From assembly GCA_033762195.1 (NCBI GenBank), contig JANRLV010000058.1, positions 12,341 to 76,340 of the forward strand: 64,000 nt of DNA. The letters are read 5' to 3'. The position numbers and the translations under genes were made by a program. Of this stretch, positions 26,202 through 33,830 are shown one piece after another. The notes below the pieces were generated by a model. The model was not told where the DNA came from. It worked only from the letters and a program-made list of their open reading frames with translations, and did no database searches. This DNA is from SpSt-398 sp033762195. GTDB lineage: Bacteria > Bacteroidota > Bacteroidia > Chitinophagales > Chitinophagaceae. How positions within the stretch are numbered: the stretch's first letter is position 1; each line of letters starts with the position of its first letter.

Positions 26202-26963
26202 TTGAACCTGCAGGAATACATATCAAGCGGAATCATTGAGAGCTATGTGCTCGGGCTCGCCTCTGAAGAGGAGCGCCAGGAGTTTGAACAGCTTTGCGGC
26301 CAACACCCCGAACTCGTTCAGGCCCGCGATGCGTTTGAACGCCAATTGGAGCAGCAGGCACTTGCAAATGCCATTCCTCCCCCCTCTGCCATCAAGGCGA
26401 AGGTTTGGGCAGAAACAGGGCTTGAAAACAAAACCAACCTACGCCCCGTGGTGCGTATGAACTGGATGAAGTATGCCGTAGCTGCCAGTCTGGTGCTCCT
26501 TGCCGGTAGCTTGTTCTGGAACCTGAACCTTCAAAAGCAAAATCAGGGTATTCAAAATGAACTGGCCTCCGCCCGCGAGGATTTGAACAGCGTCCGCCGC
26601 TCCCTCGCCGCCATGGAAGCCGATGCGTCGGTATTGCAAAAACCAGGTATGAAAATGGCCGCCCTCAACGGTATGGACGCCTCACCCGCTTCCTATGCCA
26701 CTGTTTACTGGGATACTGCCTCAAAAGACGTGTACCTGATGGTGAATAACCTTCCCCAACCCCCCACTGATAAACAATACCAGCTTTGGGCCATCATCAA
26801 CGGTCAGCCGGTTGACATCGGAGTACTCAGCATGTCGCAAAAACCTTTGCAGCTTTACCGCATGCGTAATACCCAACACGCGCAAGCCTTTGCCATCACC
26901 CTGGAAACCATGGGCGGAAGCCCGGTGCCAAAAGGAGAGATGTATGTTATGGGTAAATTATAG
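26202..26963 (+). CDS. Membrane anti-sigma factor (RskA-like)
   Basis: 253 residues, also from a TTG start (26202). The N-terminal helical domain (SSGIIESYVLGLASEEERQEFEQL) should bind the sigma factor. One membrane segment is at about 89-106, then a short coiled coil and the periplasmic RskA domain (about 150-250; YQLWAIINGQPVDIGVLSM). There is no zinc-binding HxxxCxxC motif. Tight coupling to the sigma gene indicates a regulatory pair. The inducing signal is unknown. Confidence 0.92.
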   Translation: MNLQEYISSGIIESYVLGLASEEERQEFEQLCGQHPELVQARDAFERQLEQQALANAIPPPSAIKAKVWAETGLENKTNLRPVVRMNWMKYAVAASLVLLAGSLFWNLNLQKQNQGIQNELASAREDLNSVRRSLAAMEADASVLQKPGMKMAALNGMDASPASYATVYWDTASKDVYLMVNNLPQPPTDKQYQLWAIINGQPVDIGVLSMSQKPLQLYRMRNTQHAQAFAITLETMGGSPVPKGEMYVMGKL

Positions 26964-27052
26964 TTTCAGGAAAATCAATCTTTCAATCCCGCAAATCCGA
27001 AATAGATAAACTTTCGTAATTAATTCGGACCAAATCCTGGTTCGTAGTTGGT

Positions 27053-27085
27053 AAGGGAGTCTTCATACGGAGGCTCCCTTTTTTG
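27053..27085 (+). terminator. Intrinsic terminator after the anti-sigma gene
   Basis: AAGGGAG (27053-27059) pairs with CTCCCTT (27074-27080) around a 14-base loop, followed by a T run. Confidence 0.75.
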
Positions 27086-27109
27086 CCTTATCATTGCAGC
27101 AAAACAAGC

Positions 27110-27493
27110 ATGCTGAACCGTTTCCCGCCGTTTTTACCTGCCCTGCTCTGGACCATCCTGCTTACGGTACTGCTTTGCCTGCCTGGGGAAAAAATTCCCA
27201 GCGGGGGCTTGCTCAATATTCCACACCTCGATAAACCGGTTCATTTAATACTCTTTGGAATCCTCACCATTGCGTGGTGTTATTTTATCTGGAAAAAAAA
27301 GACAGACACTCCGGCATCCATCCAAACCTTTTATACGATCAGTTTTCTTTCTTTGGTCTATGGGGTCATTATGGAATTTGTACAAGCGAATTTCATCCCA
27401 CACCGGTCATTTGATTATTGGGATATTGTGGCGGATGCAATTGGAAGTTTATTGGGCGGATGGTGGAGCACCAGGAAGTATATAAAAAAATAG
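27110..27493 (+). CDS. VanZ-like membrane protein
   Basis: 127 residues from ATG 27110; an in-frame TTG at 27083 overlaps the terminator and is rejected. Four hydrophobic segments with the VanZ pattern LDKPVHLILFGILTIAW, then FLSLVYGVIMEFVQANFIPHRSFDYWDIVADAIGSLLGG. The role is unclear; the family includes the teicoplanin-resistance protein VanZ, but most members have no known link to resistance. The last codons overlap the terminator of a candidate small RNA on the other strand. Confidence 0.88.
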   Translation: MLNRFPPFLPALLWTILLTVLLCLPGEKIPSGGLLNIPHLDKPVHLILFGILTIAWCYFIWKKKTDTPASIQTFYTISFLSLVYGVIMEFVQANFIPHRSFDYWDIVADAIGSLLGGWWSTRKYIKK

Positions 27494-27590
27494 ACCCCTG
27501 TGGAAACAGGGGTCGCAACCAAAACTAACTGCTTATGAGAAAATTGACTGCTTTATTGAGAAGTTCTTTATTCTGACTATACTATCTTAT
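27483..27590 (-). ncRNA. Candidate small RNA (about 107 nt)
   Basis: On the minus strand a consensus -7 element (27595-27602) is followed by about 107 bases ending in the hairpin GACCCCTG / CAGGGGTC (27493-27514) and TATTTTTTT, a standard intrinsic terminator. No open frame of note lies on this strand. The RNA would contain GTTAGTTTTGGTTG near its 3' end, exactly antisense to CAACCAAAACTAAC in the eno leader. The terminator overlaps the last VanZ codons. Promoter and terminator are read directly; transcription and function are inferred. Confidence 0.5.
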
Positions 27591-27594
27591 AACG

Positions 27595-27602
27595 CAAATT
27601 TA
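27595..27602 (-). promoter_or_regulatory. -7 element of the candidate small RNA
   Basis: TAAATTTG on the minus strand is a perfect TAnnTTTG. No clear TTG occurs at the -33 distance. Expected start about 27588-27591. Confidence 0.5.
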
Positions 27603-27910
27603 CTGCCAATATTTTGAAGGTCGCTGTTAACGAAAGTTTAAAAGCACCTTTTCGAAAATTCACCAAGCATTATTCCGAATGCTATTCCGTACATTTTCAC
27701 TTCCTACTGACTGTAAACGAAAGATCTACAACTATATAACGTGGAAGAGGCCTGAATGTTGCACCTGCATTTGCTAATAAAATGGTAAGAAAACCACCTG
27801 ACGCTCCAATGACAATTCACTGAAATACAGGTCTCTTCACTTCATAGATACAAAGAAGAAAAGGAGAATGCAATACCACTTTGTGGTTTATGCACAGGAG
27901 AGAGGGCATT
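27603..27910. other. Intergenic stretch without a recognised gene
   Basis: About 300 AT-rich bases upstream of the small RNA promoter. I see no convincing open frame or tRNA-like fold. AACGAAAG occurs twice, and TTTATGCAC (27887-27895) pairs with GTGCATAAA (27911-27919) as a 9-bp inverted repeat just before the terminator of the DUF937 gene. Confidence 0.6.
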
Positions 27911-27913
27911 GTG

Positions 27914-27944
27914 CATAAAAAAGGGCCCTTTTTAAGGGGCCCCT
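27914..27944 (-). terminator. Terminator of the DUF937 gene
   Basis: On the minus strand AGGGGCCC pairs with GGGCCCTT (one G-U pair) and is followed by T6. On the plus strand the site includes AAAAAGGGCCCTTTTT (27918-27933), a perfect 16-base palindrome. Confidence 0.75.
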
Positions 27945-27968
27945 ATACAAGAAAATCACTACCAATTG

Positions 27969-28589
27969 TTAGCCTCCGATCAATCCTTTCAGCATATCCA
28001 TGACGCCACCACCGGATTGACGTTGCTGTAGATTGTCCTGGGAGCGGCTGGTGAATTTAGCGATCATGTCTTGCATATCAACATCGCCATCACCATCGGA
28101 ATCCATCCCCCCACCGGTGAACCGGCTTACCAATCCGCCGATATCTAATCCTCCACCGCCACCACTCTGCTGTCCACCACCAGAAAGGGAGTTCAGCAAA
28201 TTACTAAGGTCAAACTGACTGTTGGCAGGATCATTGGTTTTGGAGATCAGCCCATTCAGGGTTTGAGGAATCAGTTGATTGGCCACTTTCCCTGCGGCTT
28301 GGGGGCTCATATTGTATTTGCCCACCAGTTTGCTCGTGAAATGGCCGATCATCATCGACACCATTGGATTTTTGAGCAGGGAGGAAACGCCTCCGCCTTG
28401 TCCATTGCCCTGAAACATCTGGATGATGCTTTGCACACCACCACCGGCCATTACATTTTGCAAACCGCTGGCCACGGTATTCGTGGCTTCTGCTACCACT
28501 TCATTGTTCTTTTCGTTGGGAATGGCCTGATTGTCGATCACAGGCTCCTGGGCATATTCCTTCACCAGGTTAAATAGTTGGTCAAGCAT
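27969..28589 (-). CDS. DUF937-like protein with an EF-hand-like loop
   Basis: 206 residues. Helical N-terminal part typical of DUF937 (MLDQLFNLVKEYA, VASGLQNVMAGGGVQSIIQMF, GKVANQLIPQTLNGLISK), then Gly/Gln/Ser-rich linkers. At about residues 165-177 it has DSDGDGDVDMQDM, a calcium-loop pattern (D-x-D-x-D-x-x-x-x-x-x-D) like EF-hand or dockerin loops. No signal peptide. The function is not known to me. It lies downstream of prfA on the same strand. Confidence 0.8.
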   Translation of the reverse strand: MLDQLFNLVKEYAQEPVIDNQAIPNEKNNEVVAEATNTVASGLQNVMAGGGVQSIIQMFQGNGQGGGVSSLLKNPMVSMMIGHFTSKLVGKYNMSPQAAGKVANQLIPQTLNGLISKTNDPANSQFDLSNLLNSLSGGGQQSGGGGGLDIGGLVSRFTGGGMDSDGDGDVDMQDMIAKFTSRSQDNLQQRQSGGGVMDMLKGLIGG

Positions 28590-28652
28590 GATTCATGATT
28601 TTGATTGCATTCAAGTTAGGTATTTCGACCCAACCGTTGCATGACGAAAAAA

Positions 28653-29720
28653 TTAATTCTCCTGGCGGGTCATCTTCTCTGCATTCTCTGCAAACTGAAG
28701 GGCATCTATAAAATCCTGTATATCGCCGTTCATTACAGCATCGAGGTTATAGGAGGTAAAATTGATCCGGTGGTCGGTCACACGACCCTGAGGATAGTTG
28801 TAGGTCCGTATCTTGGCGCTTCGGTCACCGGTACTGACAAGACTCTTCCGGTGCCGTGCGATTTCATCTTCTTGTTTCCGTACCTGTTCTTCATACAACT
28901 TGGTACGCATCATCTGCATGGCCTTTTCCCGGTTGGCCAACTGTGTTCGTTCAGTTTGGCAAACGACCACGGTTCCAGTTGGCAGGTGGGTGAGCAATAC
29001 CTTGGTCTCAACCTTGTTCACATTCTGGCCACCCGCACCTCCGCTTCGCGCCGTTTCCATTTTCACATCGCTTTCACGGAGTTCAAAATCCACTTCCTCT
29101 GCCTCGGGCATTACCGCTACGGTGGCGGCGGATGTATGTACACGACCACTGGCTTCTGTTTCAGGAACCCGTTGCACCCGGTGTACGCCGCTCTCAAATT
29201 TCAGCGTGCCATATACATCATCTCCAATCACTTCCAACTGCACCTCTTTGTATCCTCCCACTGTACCCTCGTTTTCACTCAGAATGGCCGTTTTCCAACC
29301 TCTCCCCTCGCAATAGCGGATATACATCCGGAGCAGGTTGCCGGCAAATAGACTGGCTTCATCCCCGCCAGTACCCGCTCTGATCTCCAGGATCGCATTC
29401 TTTTCGTCCTGCGGATCCTTGGGTATCAGCATCTGTCTGATCTGCGCTTCCAGTTTACCCTTTCTTTCCTCCAGGTCGGGCATCTCCATCTTGGCCAGAT
29501 CTCGCAATTCCTCATCATTTCCCCGAAGGGCTTCCTGATAGAAGCTAACATCCTCCAGCATCTTCCGATAATCCATATACGCACCCACGATCTTCTCCAG
29601 GCTGCGGTACTCTTTGCTGGTGGAAGCAAACTTACGGCTGTCACCAATGATCGCCGGGTTGGTAAGGGCTACTCCCAACTGATCAAATCGCGCTTTGATG
29701 GCTTCCAGTTTATCCAGCAT
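28653..29720 (-). CDS. prfA: Peptide chain release factor 1
   Basis: 355 residues. It terminates translation at UAA and UAG. The GGQ motif (SGGAGGQNVNKVETKV) triggers hydrolysis, and VQRVPETEASGRVHTSAATVAVMPE contains the PxT codon-recognition motif (PET) that marks RF1 rather than RF2. Full length. Divergent from the amidohydrolase gene, with an inverted repeat between them. Confidence 0.97.
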   Translation of the reverse strand: MLDKLEAIKARFDQLGVALTNPAIIGDSRKFASTSKEYRSLEKIVGAYMDYRKMLEDVSFYQEALRGNDEELRDLAKMEMPDLEERKGKLEAQIRQMLIPKDPQDEKNAILEIRAGTGGDEASLFAGNLLRMYIRYCEGRGWKTAILSENEGTVGGYKEVQLEVIGDDVYGTLKFESGVHRVQRVPETEASGRVHTSAATVAVMPEAEEVDFELRESDVKMETARSGGAGGQNVNKVETKVLLTHLPTGTVVVCQTERTQLANREKAMQMMRTKLYEEQVRKQEDEIARHRKSLVSTGDRSAKIRTYNYPQGRVTDHRINFTSYNLDAVMNGDIQDFIDALQFAENAEKMTRQEN

Positions 29721-29749
29721 TTTCTTTTTGTTGATTCTTGTTCTTAAAA

Positions 29750-29812
29750 CGAGCCAAAAGCCAATTGCTATTCGCTTTTAGTGCTCAGCCCTTTATCCCT
29801 AATTTTGGCTCG
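29750..29812. promoter_or_regulatory. Divergent promoter region with a 10-bp inverted repeat
   Basis: CGAGCCAAAA (29750-29759) and TTTTGGCTCG (29803-29812) are perfect inverted copies. The right copy overlaps TAATTTTG (29800-29807), an exact -7 element for the amidohydrolase gene; the left copy puts a similar GGCTTTTG towards prfA. The bases between read with a 7-bp period (GAGCCAA, AAGCCAA, TTGCTAT, TCGCTTT). It could be a shared operator or another heptad palindrome. Confidence 0.5.
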
Positions 29813-29834
29813 CAAAGTTAAATGATTTGACCGC

Positions 29835-31013
29835 ATGGGCTACCAAAAATTCAGTACAGACGAAGTTTTCGACGGCCACCGTTTCCGGGGGTCCGGACAG
29901 GTTTTGATCCTGAATGAAAAAGACCAGGTAGAAGCCATCGTTCCACTGGCCGATGCGGGAGAAGATGTTATCCATCATCCGGGTATTCTTGTTCCCGGAC
30001 TGGTCAACGGGCACTGCCACCTCGAGTTAAGCCATTTAAAGGATGTGATCCCACCCCATACCGGATTGATTGAATTTCTTTGCTCCGTAGTCACCAAACG
30101 CGATTTCCCCGCCACCATCATTCAACAACGGATTATCGATGCCGAAAAAGAAATGTGGGATAATGGCATAGCAGCAGTGGGTGATATCGGCAACACCGCC
30201 GATACCGCCACCATTAAATCAAATAGCCGGATCTATTGGCAGAATTTCGTCGAAGTACTGGGCTTTACTGATGAAAAAGCGGTACAAAATATGTCCCACT
30301 ACCAGGCACAAGCCGATGCGCTGATCGCCGCTTGTGCCACCCGCGGTCATCAATGTCGTACCACCCTGGTGCCCCATGCGCCTTACACCATTTCGCCGGA
30401 AACGTTCAGGCGGATCAATAAAGCCACGGCCGGTCAAGTGATCTCCTTGCACAACCAGGAACATCCGGCAGAAGATGAACTTTACCGAAGCGGTGGGGGT
30501 GAGTACCTGCGGTTGTTTCGGATCTTTGGGATCGAATCCTCCCCTTTCCCCGTTACGGGTATGAGCAGTATCCGTTCCTGTCTGCCTTTCTTTGACCAGG
30601 GCCAGACCATTTTCCTCATCCACAATACCTATATGCCCGAGGAAGATATTGTATGGGCGAATGAATATGCCGCAACCCATGGCTTACAATTAGTGTATTG
30701 TTTTTGTATCAATGCCAATCTTTACATCGAGAATAAAACACCTCCGATCGATCTTTTTATAAAACACAACTGCCAGATCATACTCGGAACAGATAGCTAT
30801 AGCAGCAACTGGCAACTCAGCATCGCAAAAGAGATCGCGGCCATTCGAAAGCATTTTCCACATATCCCACTCGAAACCATCCTTGGCTGGGCCACCCTGA
30901 ACGGCGCAAAAGCACTCCGTTGGGATAATGAGTTAGGAAGTTTTGAAAAGGGGAAAAAACCGGGAGTGGTAGTGCTGGAGTTGGAGAAAGGAGAGTCGAG
31001 GAGGGTTGTTTGA
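29835..31013 (+). CDS. Amidohydrolase-family protein (deaminase-like)
   Basis: 392 residues. The metal-site motif HCHLE is near residue 60 (GLVNGHCHLELSHLKD), with later motifs TTLVPHAPYTISPETF, SLHNQEHPAEDE, FLIHNTYMPEEDI and ILGTDSYSSNWQLSIAKEI. This matches the aminofutalosine/S-adenosylhomocysteine/chlorohydrolase branch. An aminodeoxyfutalosine deaminase of menaquinone synthesis is a fair guess, but no other futalosine-pathway gene is nearby. The stop codon forms the first bases of heptad palindrome D. Confidence 0.83.
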   Translation: MGYQKFSTDEVFDGHRFRGSGQVLILNEKDQVEAIVPLADAGEDVIHHPGILVPGLVNGHCHLELSHLKDVIPPHTGLIEFLCSVVTKRDFPATIIQQRIIDAEKEMWDNGIAAVGDIGNTADTATIKSNSRIYWQNFVEVLGFTDEKAVQNMSHYQAQADALIAACATRGHQCRTTLVPHAPYTISPETFRRINKATAGQVISLHNQEHPAEDELYRSGGGEYLRLFRIFGIESSPFPVTGMSSIRSCLPFFDQGQTIFLIHNTYMPEEDIVWANEYAATHGLQLVYCFCINANLYIENKTPPIDLFIKHNCQIILGTDSYSSNWQLSIAKEIAAIRKHFPHIPLETILGWATLNGAKALRWDNELGSFEKGKKPGVVVLELEKGESRRVV

Positions 31014-31207
31014 GGGCGGAGGGTGGAGGTTGGATGACAGAGGACGGAGGACGGATGACAGATGACGGAGGACGGATGACGGATGACAGATGACGGATGT
31101 TGGATGTTGGATGATGGATGATGGAATATTGTTGTTTAACTGCAGGATTTTCGACTCAGAATATCGGTCATCTGTCATCCGTCATCTGTCATCCAACACC
31201 CTACATC
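31012..31207. repeat. Heptad palindrome D, starting inside a stop codon
   Basis: Left arm 31012-31123 is 16 consecutive 7-bp units: GAGGGCG, GAGGGTG, GAGGTTG, GATGACA and so on to GATGTTG, GATGTTG, GATGATG, GATGATG. Right arm 31166-31207: GGTCATC, TGTCATC, CGTCATC, TGTCATC, CAACACC, CTACATC. The first unit begins at the second base of the amidohydrolase TGA. Here the left arm is the longer one, opposite to element B. Confidence 0.92.
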
Positions 31208-31219
31208 CTCCCCTTTCCC

Positions 31220-31227
31220 TATCTTCG
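31220..31227 (+). promoter_or_regulatory. Possible -7 element for the 31257 gene
   Basis: TATCTTCG matches TAnnTTTG at all but one position and lies 29 bp before the ATG, just past the right arm of palindrome D. Confidence 0.35.
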
Positions 31228-31256
31228 TAATCAATCTCACCATTAAAACCCCTGCT

Positions 31257-32012
31257 ATGGAAGAAAACAAACCTCAAGAGGAGCTCTCTGGTCTGGAGAG
31301 AACCCTTCACCTTGATTTTCGCAATGAGAATGAGCAGATCTGGCTCACAAACCAGAACTCCCTTCGTATCCTGATCGGGGTATTGGGTATATTACTACCC
31401 CTCTTGCTTCCCCTGGTCATTTGGATTGATATCGGGTATTGGAAACCTTTGTATTCCATCAGCCATTATTATTTCACCCGGTCGAGCCCCGTGTTTATCA
31501 TCATTGTCAGCCTGATGGCGATCTTTTTATTGGTGTACAAAGGCAAGAAACCCATTGATTTCATTCTTTCTTCGCTGGCGGGTGTATTTGCTTTGATCCT
31601 GGTGGTGTTTCCGACTGATAGTATCAGTTTTGTTTGCAGCGATCCGGATCACTTGTATTCGCTGGCCATCTACCCTGATAATTCTTTTCGGGCGGTGGTA
31701 CACTATGTGGGTGCAGCTATATTCTTAGGGAGTCTGGCGGCCATGTCCCTTTTTCTTTTTACCAAATCGGATAAACCACCGCATTTGCGGGGTGTACAAA
31801 AGCGGAGACGTAACCGGGTATTTCGTACCTGTGGCGTGATCATGGTGCTCGCTTTATTGGTTATACTGGCCAATCCCCTAAAGATCATCAGCAATGAGGA
31901 TTTTGAAAAATACCATCTTATGTTCTGGATGGAGACGGTGGCAGTATGGGCCTTTGGGACATCGTGGTTAGTGAAGGCGGAGGTAATTTTAAAAGACAAA
32001 CCCAAGTCATAA
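31257..32012 (+). CDS. Polytopic membrane protein of unknown function
   Basis: 251 residues, about six hydrophobic segments (roughly 40-60, 77-98, 103-122, 145-168, 190-208, 220-240). A charged N-terminus (NKPQEELSGLERTLHL) and SISHYYFTRSSPVFI after the first segment are the most distinctive parts; the arrangement resembles DUF998-type proteins, but I am not certain. It is convergent with the NTF2-like gene (17-bp gap). Confidence 0.75.
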   Translation: MEENKPQEELSGLERTLHLDFRNENEQIWLTNQNSLRILIGVLGILLPLLLPLVIWIDIGYWKPLYSISHYYFTRSSPVFIIIVSLMAIFLLVYKGKKPIDFILSSLAGVFALILVVFPTDSISFVCSDPDHLYSLAIYPDNSFRAVVHYVGAAIFLGSLAAMSLFLFTKSDKPPHLRGVQKRRRNRVFRTCGVIMVLALLVILANPLKIISNEDFEKYHLMFWMETVAVWAFGTSWLVKAEVILKDKPKS

Positions 32013-32029
32013 GGCGAAAGGATCCGGGA

Positions 32030-32374
32030 TTATTTGGCTTGTTGTTCCATAAACGACAACCGGTCCCAATACCCTCGTTGAAAGACGATCTGGTCGTTTT
32101 CTATCCAAAAGAATCCACAGCCCCGTAGTCCCTTCGGATCGCGCCATTCGAGGATACCGACATTGCCGTCTTCAAAGATGTTTTCGACGATACAAACCAT
32201 TTCGTATTTGGAGAATTCTTCGCGGAACATTTCGCGTATCCTTTCCCGCCCTTCAAATTTGCCGGAAGCGATCTGGTGGTTGACACAATTTTCATGATAT
32301 AACCCGGCCAGGCCATCGGCATCGTATTGGTTGAAAAGTTCAACCCATCGTTGGAGAAGTTGTTTGGGCGTCAA
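32030..32374 (-). CDS. NTF2-like/SnoaL-type small protein
   Basis: 114 residues, cytoplasmic. MTPKQLLQRWVELFNQYDADGLAGLYHENCVNHQ, then IREMFREEFSKYEMVCIVENIFEDGN and ILEWRDPKGLRGCGFFWIENDQI, a cone-shaped SnoaL fold. Such proteins are enzymes or ligand binders; the substrate cannot be read from sequence. A second member of this superfamily, as a lipoprotein, is at 55963. Confidence 0.85.
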   Translation of the reverse strand: MTPKQLLQRWVELFNQYDADGLAGLYHENCVNHQIASGKFEGRERIREMFREEFSKYEMVCIVENIFEDGNVGILEWRDPKGLRGCGFFWIENDQIVFQRGYWDRLSFMEQQAK

Positions 32375-32386
32375 GGCGGTTGGGAT

Positions 32387-32414
32387 TTGGCTATTAGCTA
32401 TGGTATTTTGGAAG
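32387..32414. repeat. Short heptad repeat of the AATAGCC class
   Basis: TTGGCTA, TTAGCTA, TGGTATT, TTGGAAG in 7-bp steps. TTGGCTATTAGCTA is close to the reverse complement of the element at 14023. Two CATC-type units (TAACATC, CAACATC) follow at 32453-32466. Confidence 0.45.
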
Positions 32415-32469
32415 TAATTTAATTTTTTTATAGAAAATTAAAAAATCGAAATTAACATCCAACATCCCA

Positions 32470-33096
32470 TCACTGATTAATCAAATTGATCAGCCCTGCC
32501 GCATTTCGCACATTGAGTTTTTTAAACAGGTTGTGGCGGTGGACTTCCACTGTTCGTAGGGAGATAAAGAGGCGCTCGGAGATCTCTTTGGAGGTGAGGC
32601 CTTCTTTGATCATTTGTGCTATCTCGAGTTCGCGACGGGTAAGTGAGTTGATATCAGGTTCGGCTTCTTCATTCTTGATCACATTGCCGATGATCTGTTC
32701 CTTGATATCGGCACTGATAAATGTATCGCCATTCTTCACCGATTCAATCGCAGTGATCATCTCGTCATAGGTTGACGTTTTGGAAACATATCCTCTGGCG
32801 CCATTCTGTAAAATGTTTTTTACCATGGCGATATTCGTGTGCATGGAAACCGACAACACTTTTACCGCGGGCATGAGAGCCTTGATTTGTTTTAAAAGAG
32901 GAACACCCGATAAACCGGGCATACTGATATCGAGAAGAATGATATGGGGATATAGATTTTTGATCTCGGCCAGGGCGGTTTCTCCATCAAAGGCTTTTCC
33001 TACGATCTCGTAGCGAGGATCTGCACTCAGCAGGGTGGTCCACATGTCGATCACCATCTTGTGGTCATCTACAAAGTATAATCTTGTCTTTCCCAT
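32470..33096 (-). CDS. NarL/FixJ-type response regulator
   Basis: 208 residues: receiver domain (about 1-120, phospho-acceptor Asp56 in LLDISMPGLSG, acidic pair Asp10-Asp11) and a LuxR-type helix-turn-helix (LTRRELEIAQMIKEGLTSKEISERLFISLRTVEVHRHNLFKKL). It is a DNA-binding regulator. No histidine kinase is adjacent, but the divergent gene encodes an Hpt protein. Confidence 0.93.
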   Translation of the reverse strand: MGKTRLYFVDDHKMVIDMWTTLLSADPRYEIVGKAFDGETALAEIKNLYPHIILLDISMPGLSGVPLLKQIKALMPAVKVLSVSMHTNIAMVKNILQNGARGYVSKTSTYDEMITAIESVKNGDTFISADIKEQIIGNVIKNEEAEPDINSLTRRELEIAQMIKEGLTSKEISERLFISLRTVEVHRHNLFKKLNVRNAAGLINLINQ

Positions 33097-33240
33097 ACAG
33101 GTTTATTCTTACTAAGGATATTGAACCGAAAACAGGGCATAAGTGTTTACCCGTAAATAAAAAATTTATTCCGGCATTCATTTAAACGACTGAAACAGAA
33201 TGATTATTTTATCGTCCTCATAAGAAATACCCTATCCTAT

Positions 33241-33639
33241 ATGCCTCTGGAACGCGAAACCTCACCCATGTCAGAATATAACGACTTCATCGATTTGAGC
33301 TACCTGCAAAGGATCGGGAAAAATGACCCCCGATTCATCCTTCAAATGCTGCAGTCATTTGCGAGTACCAACCAATTGATCCGGGAAGGCCTATCATCGG
33401 CGCTAAAGGACAGGGACCATCAGGCTTTGGCGGAAGAATTGCACAAACTCGTTTTTGCCCTGGGTGTCATTGGAGCCAAGCATGCACTGACGCAGGTGCG
33501 TGGGTTGGAGGAAAGGGTAAAGAACAGAGAGATCGACCATCAGGAACTGAAAAAGGCCTGTATCCAACTTGACCAGGCGCTCGAGCTGCTTTCGCAGGAA
33601 GCCCATACACGGAGCAATGAACTCAATGAACTAATCTAA
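33241..33639 (+). CDS. Hpt-domain protein (histidine phosphotransfer)
   Basis: 132 residues; ATG at 33268 is an alternative start nine codons in. All-helical, with DLSYLQRIGKNDPRFILQMLQSF and AEELHKLVFALGVIGAKHA, where His68 matches the phosphorylatable His of Hpt domains, although the usual HxLKG motif reads HKLVF. It is divergent from the NarL-type regulator, so a phosphorelay between the two is a reasonable inference. Confidence 0.8.
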   Translation: MPLERETSPMSEYNDFIDLSYLQRIGKNDPRFILQMLQSFASTNQLIREGLSSALKDRDHQALAEELHKLVFALGVIGAKHALTQVRGLEERVKNREIDHQELKKACIQLDQALELLSQEAHTRSNELNELI

Positions 33640-33801
33640 CTACGTAGTAACACTTAGTTTTTATCTAGTGTTTCCGGCTCATTTCCTATGGAATATGTGA
33701 TTAATCCTTGCTTTGGACGGACCCTTCTATTTTCTTTACACCCGCAATTTTATCCATCCCTGTTGAGATTCCCCATCTGATCCACTACCTTTTGAAATAA
33801 C

Positions 33802-33826
33802 CGTTTTTTTATTCATTCAAAAAACG
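33802..33826 (+). promoter_or_regulatory. Hairpin just before a start codon
   Basis: CGTTTTTT (33802-33809) pairs with AAAAAACG (33819-33826), loop 9 bases, ending 4 bases before the ATG at 33831. It could limit ribosome access. Confidence 0.35.
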
Positions 33827-33830
33827 AGTT

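Noticed and set aside
27535..27576. 13-codon frame MRKLTALLRSSLF on the plus strand, as a leader peptide or decayed signal sequence
   Set aside because: The adjacent hairpin is followed by a T tract only on the minus strand, and a consensus promoter points the same way, so a minus-strand RNA explains the region better. No gene follows the mini-frame.
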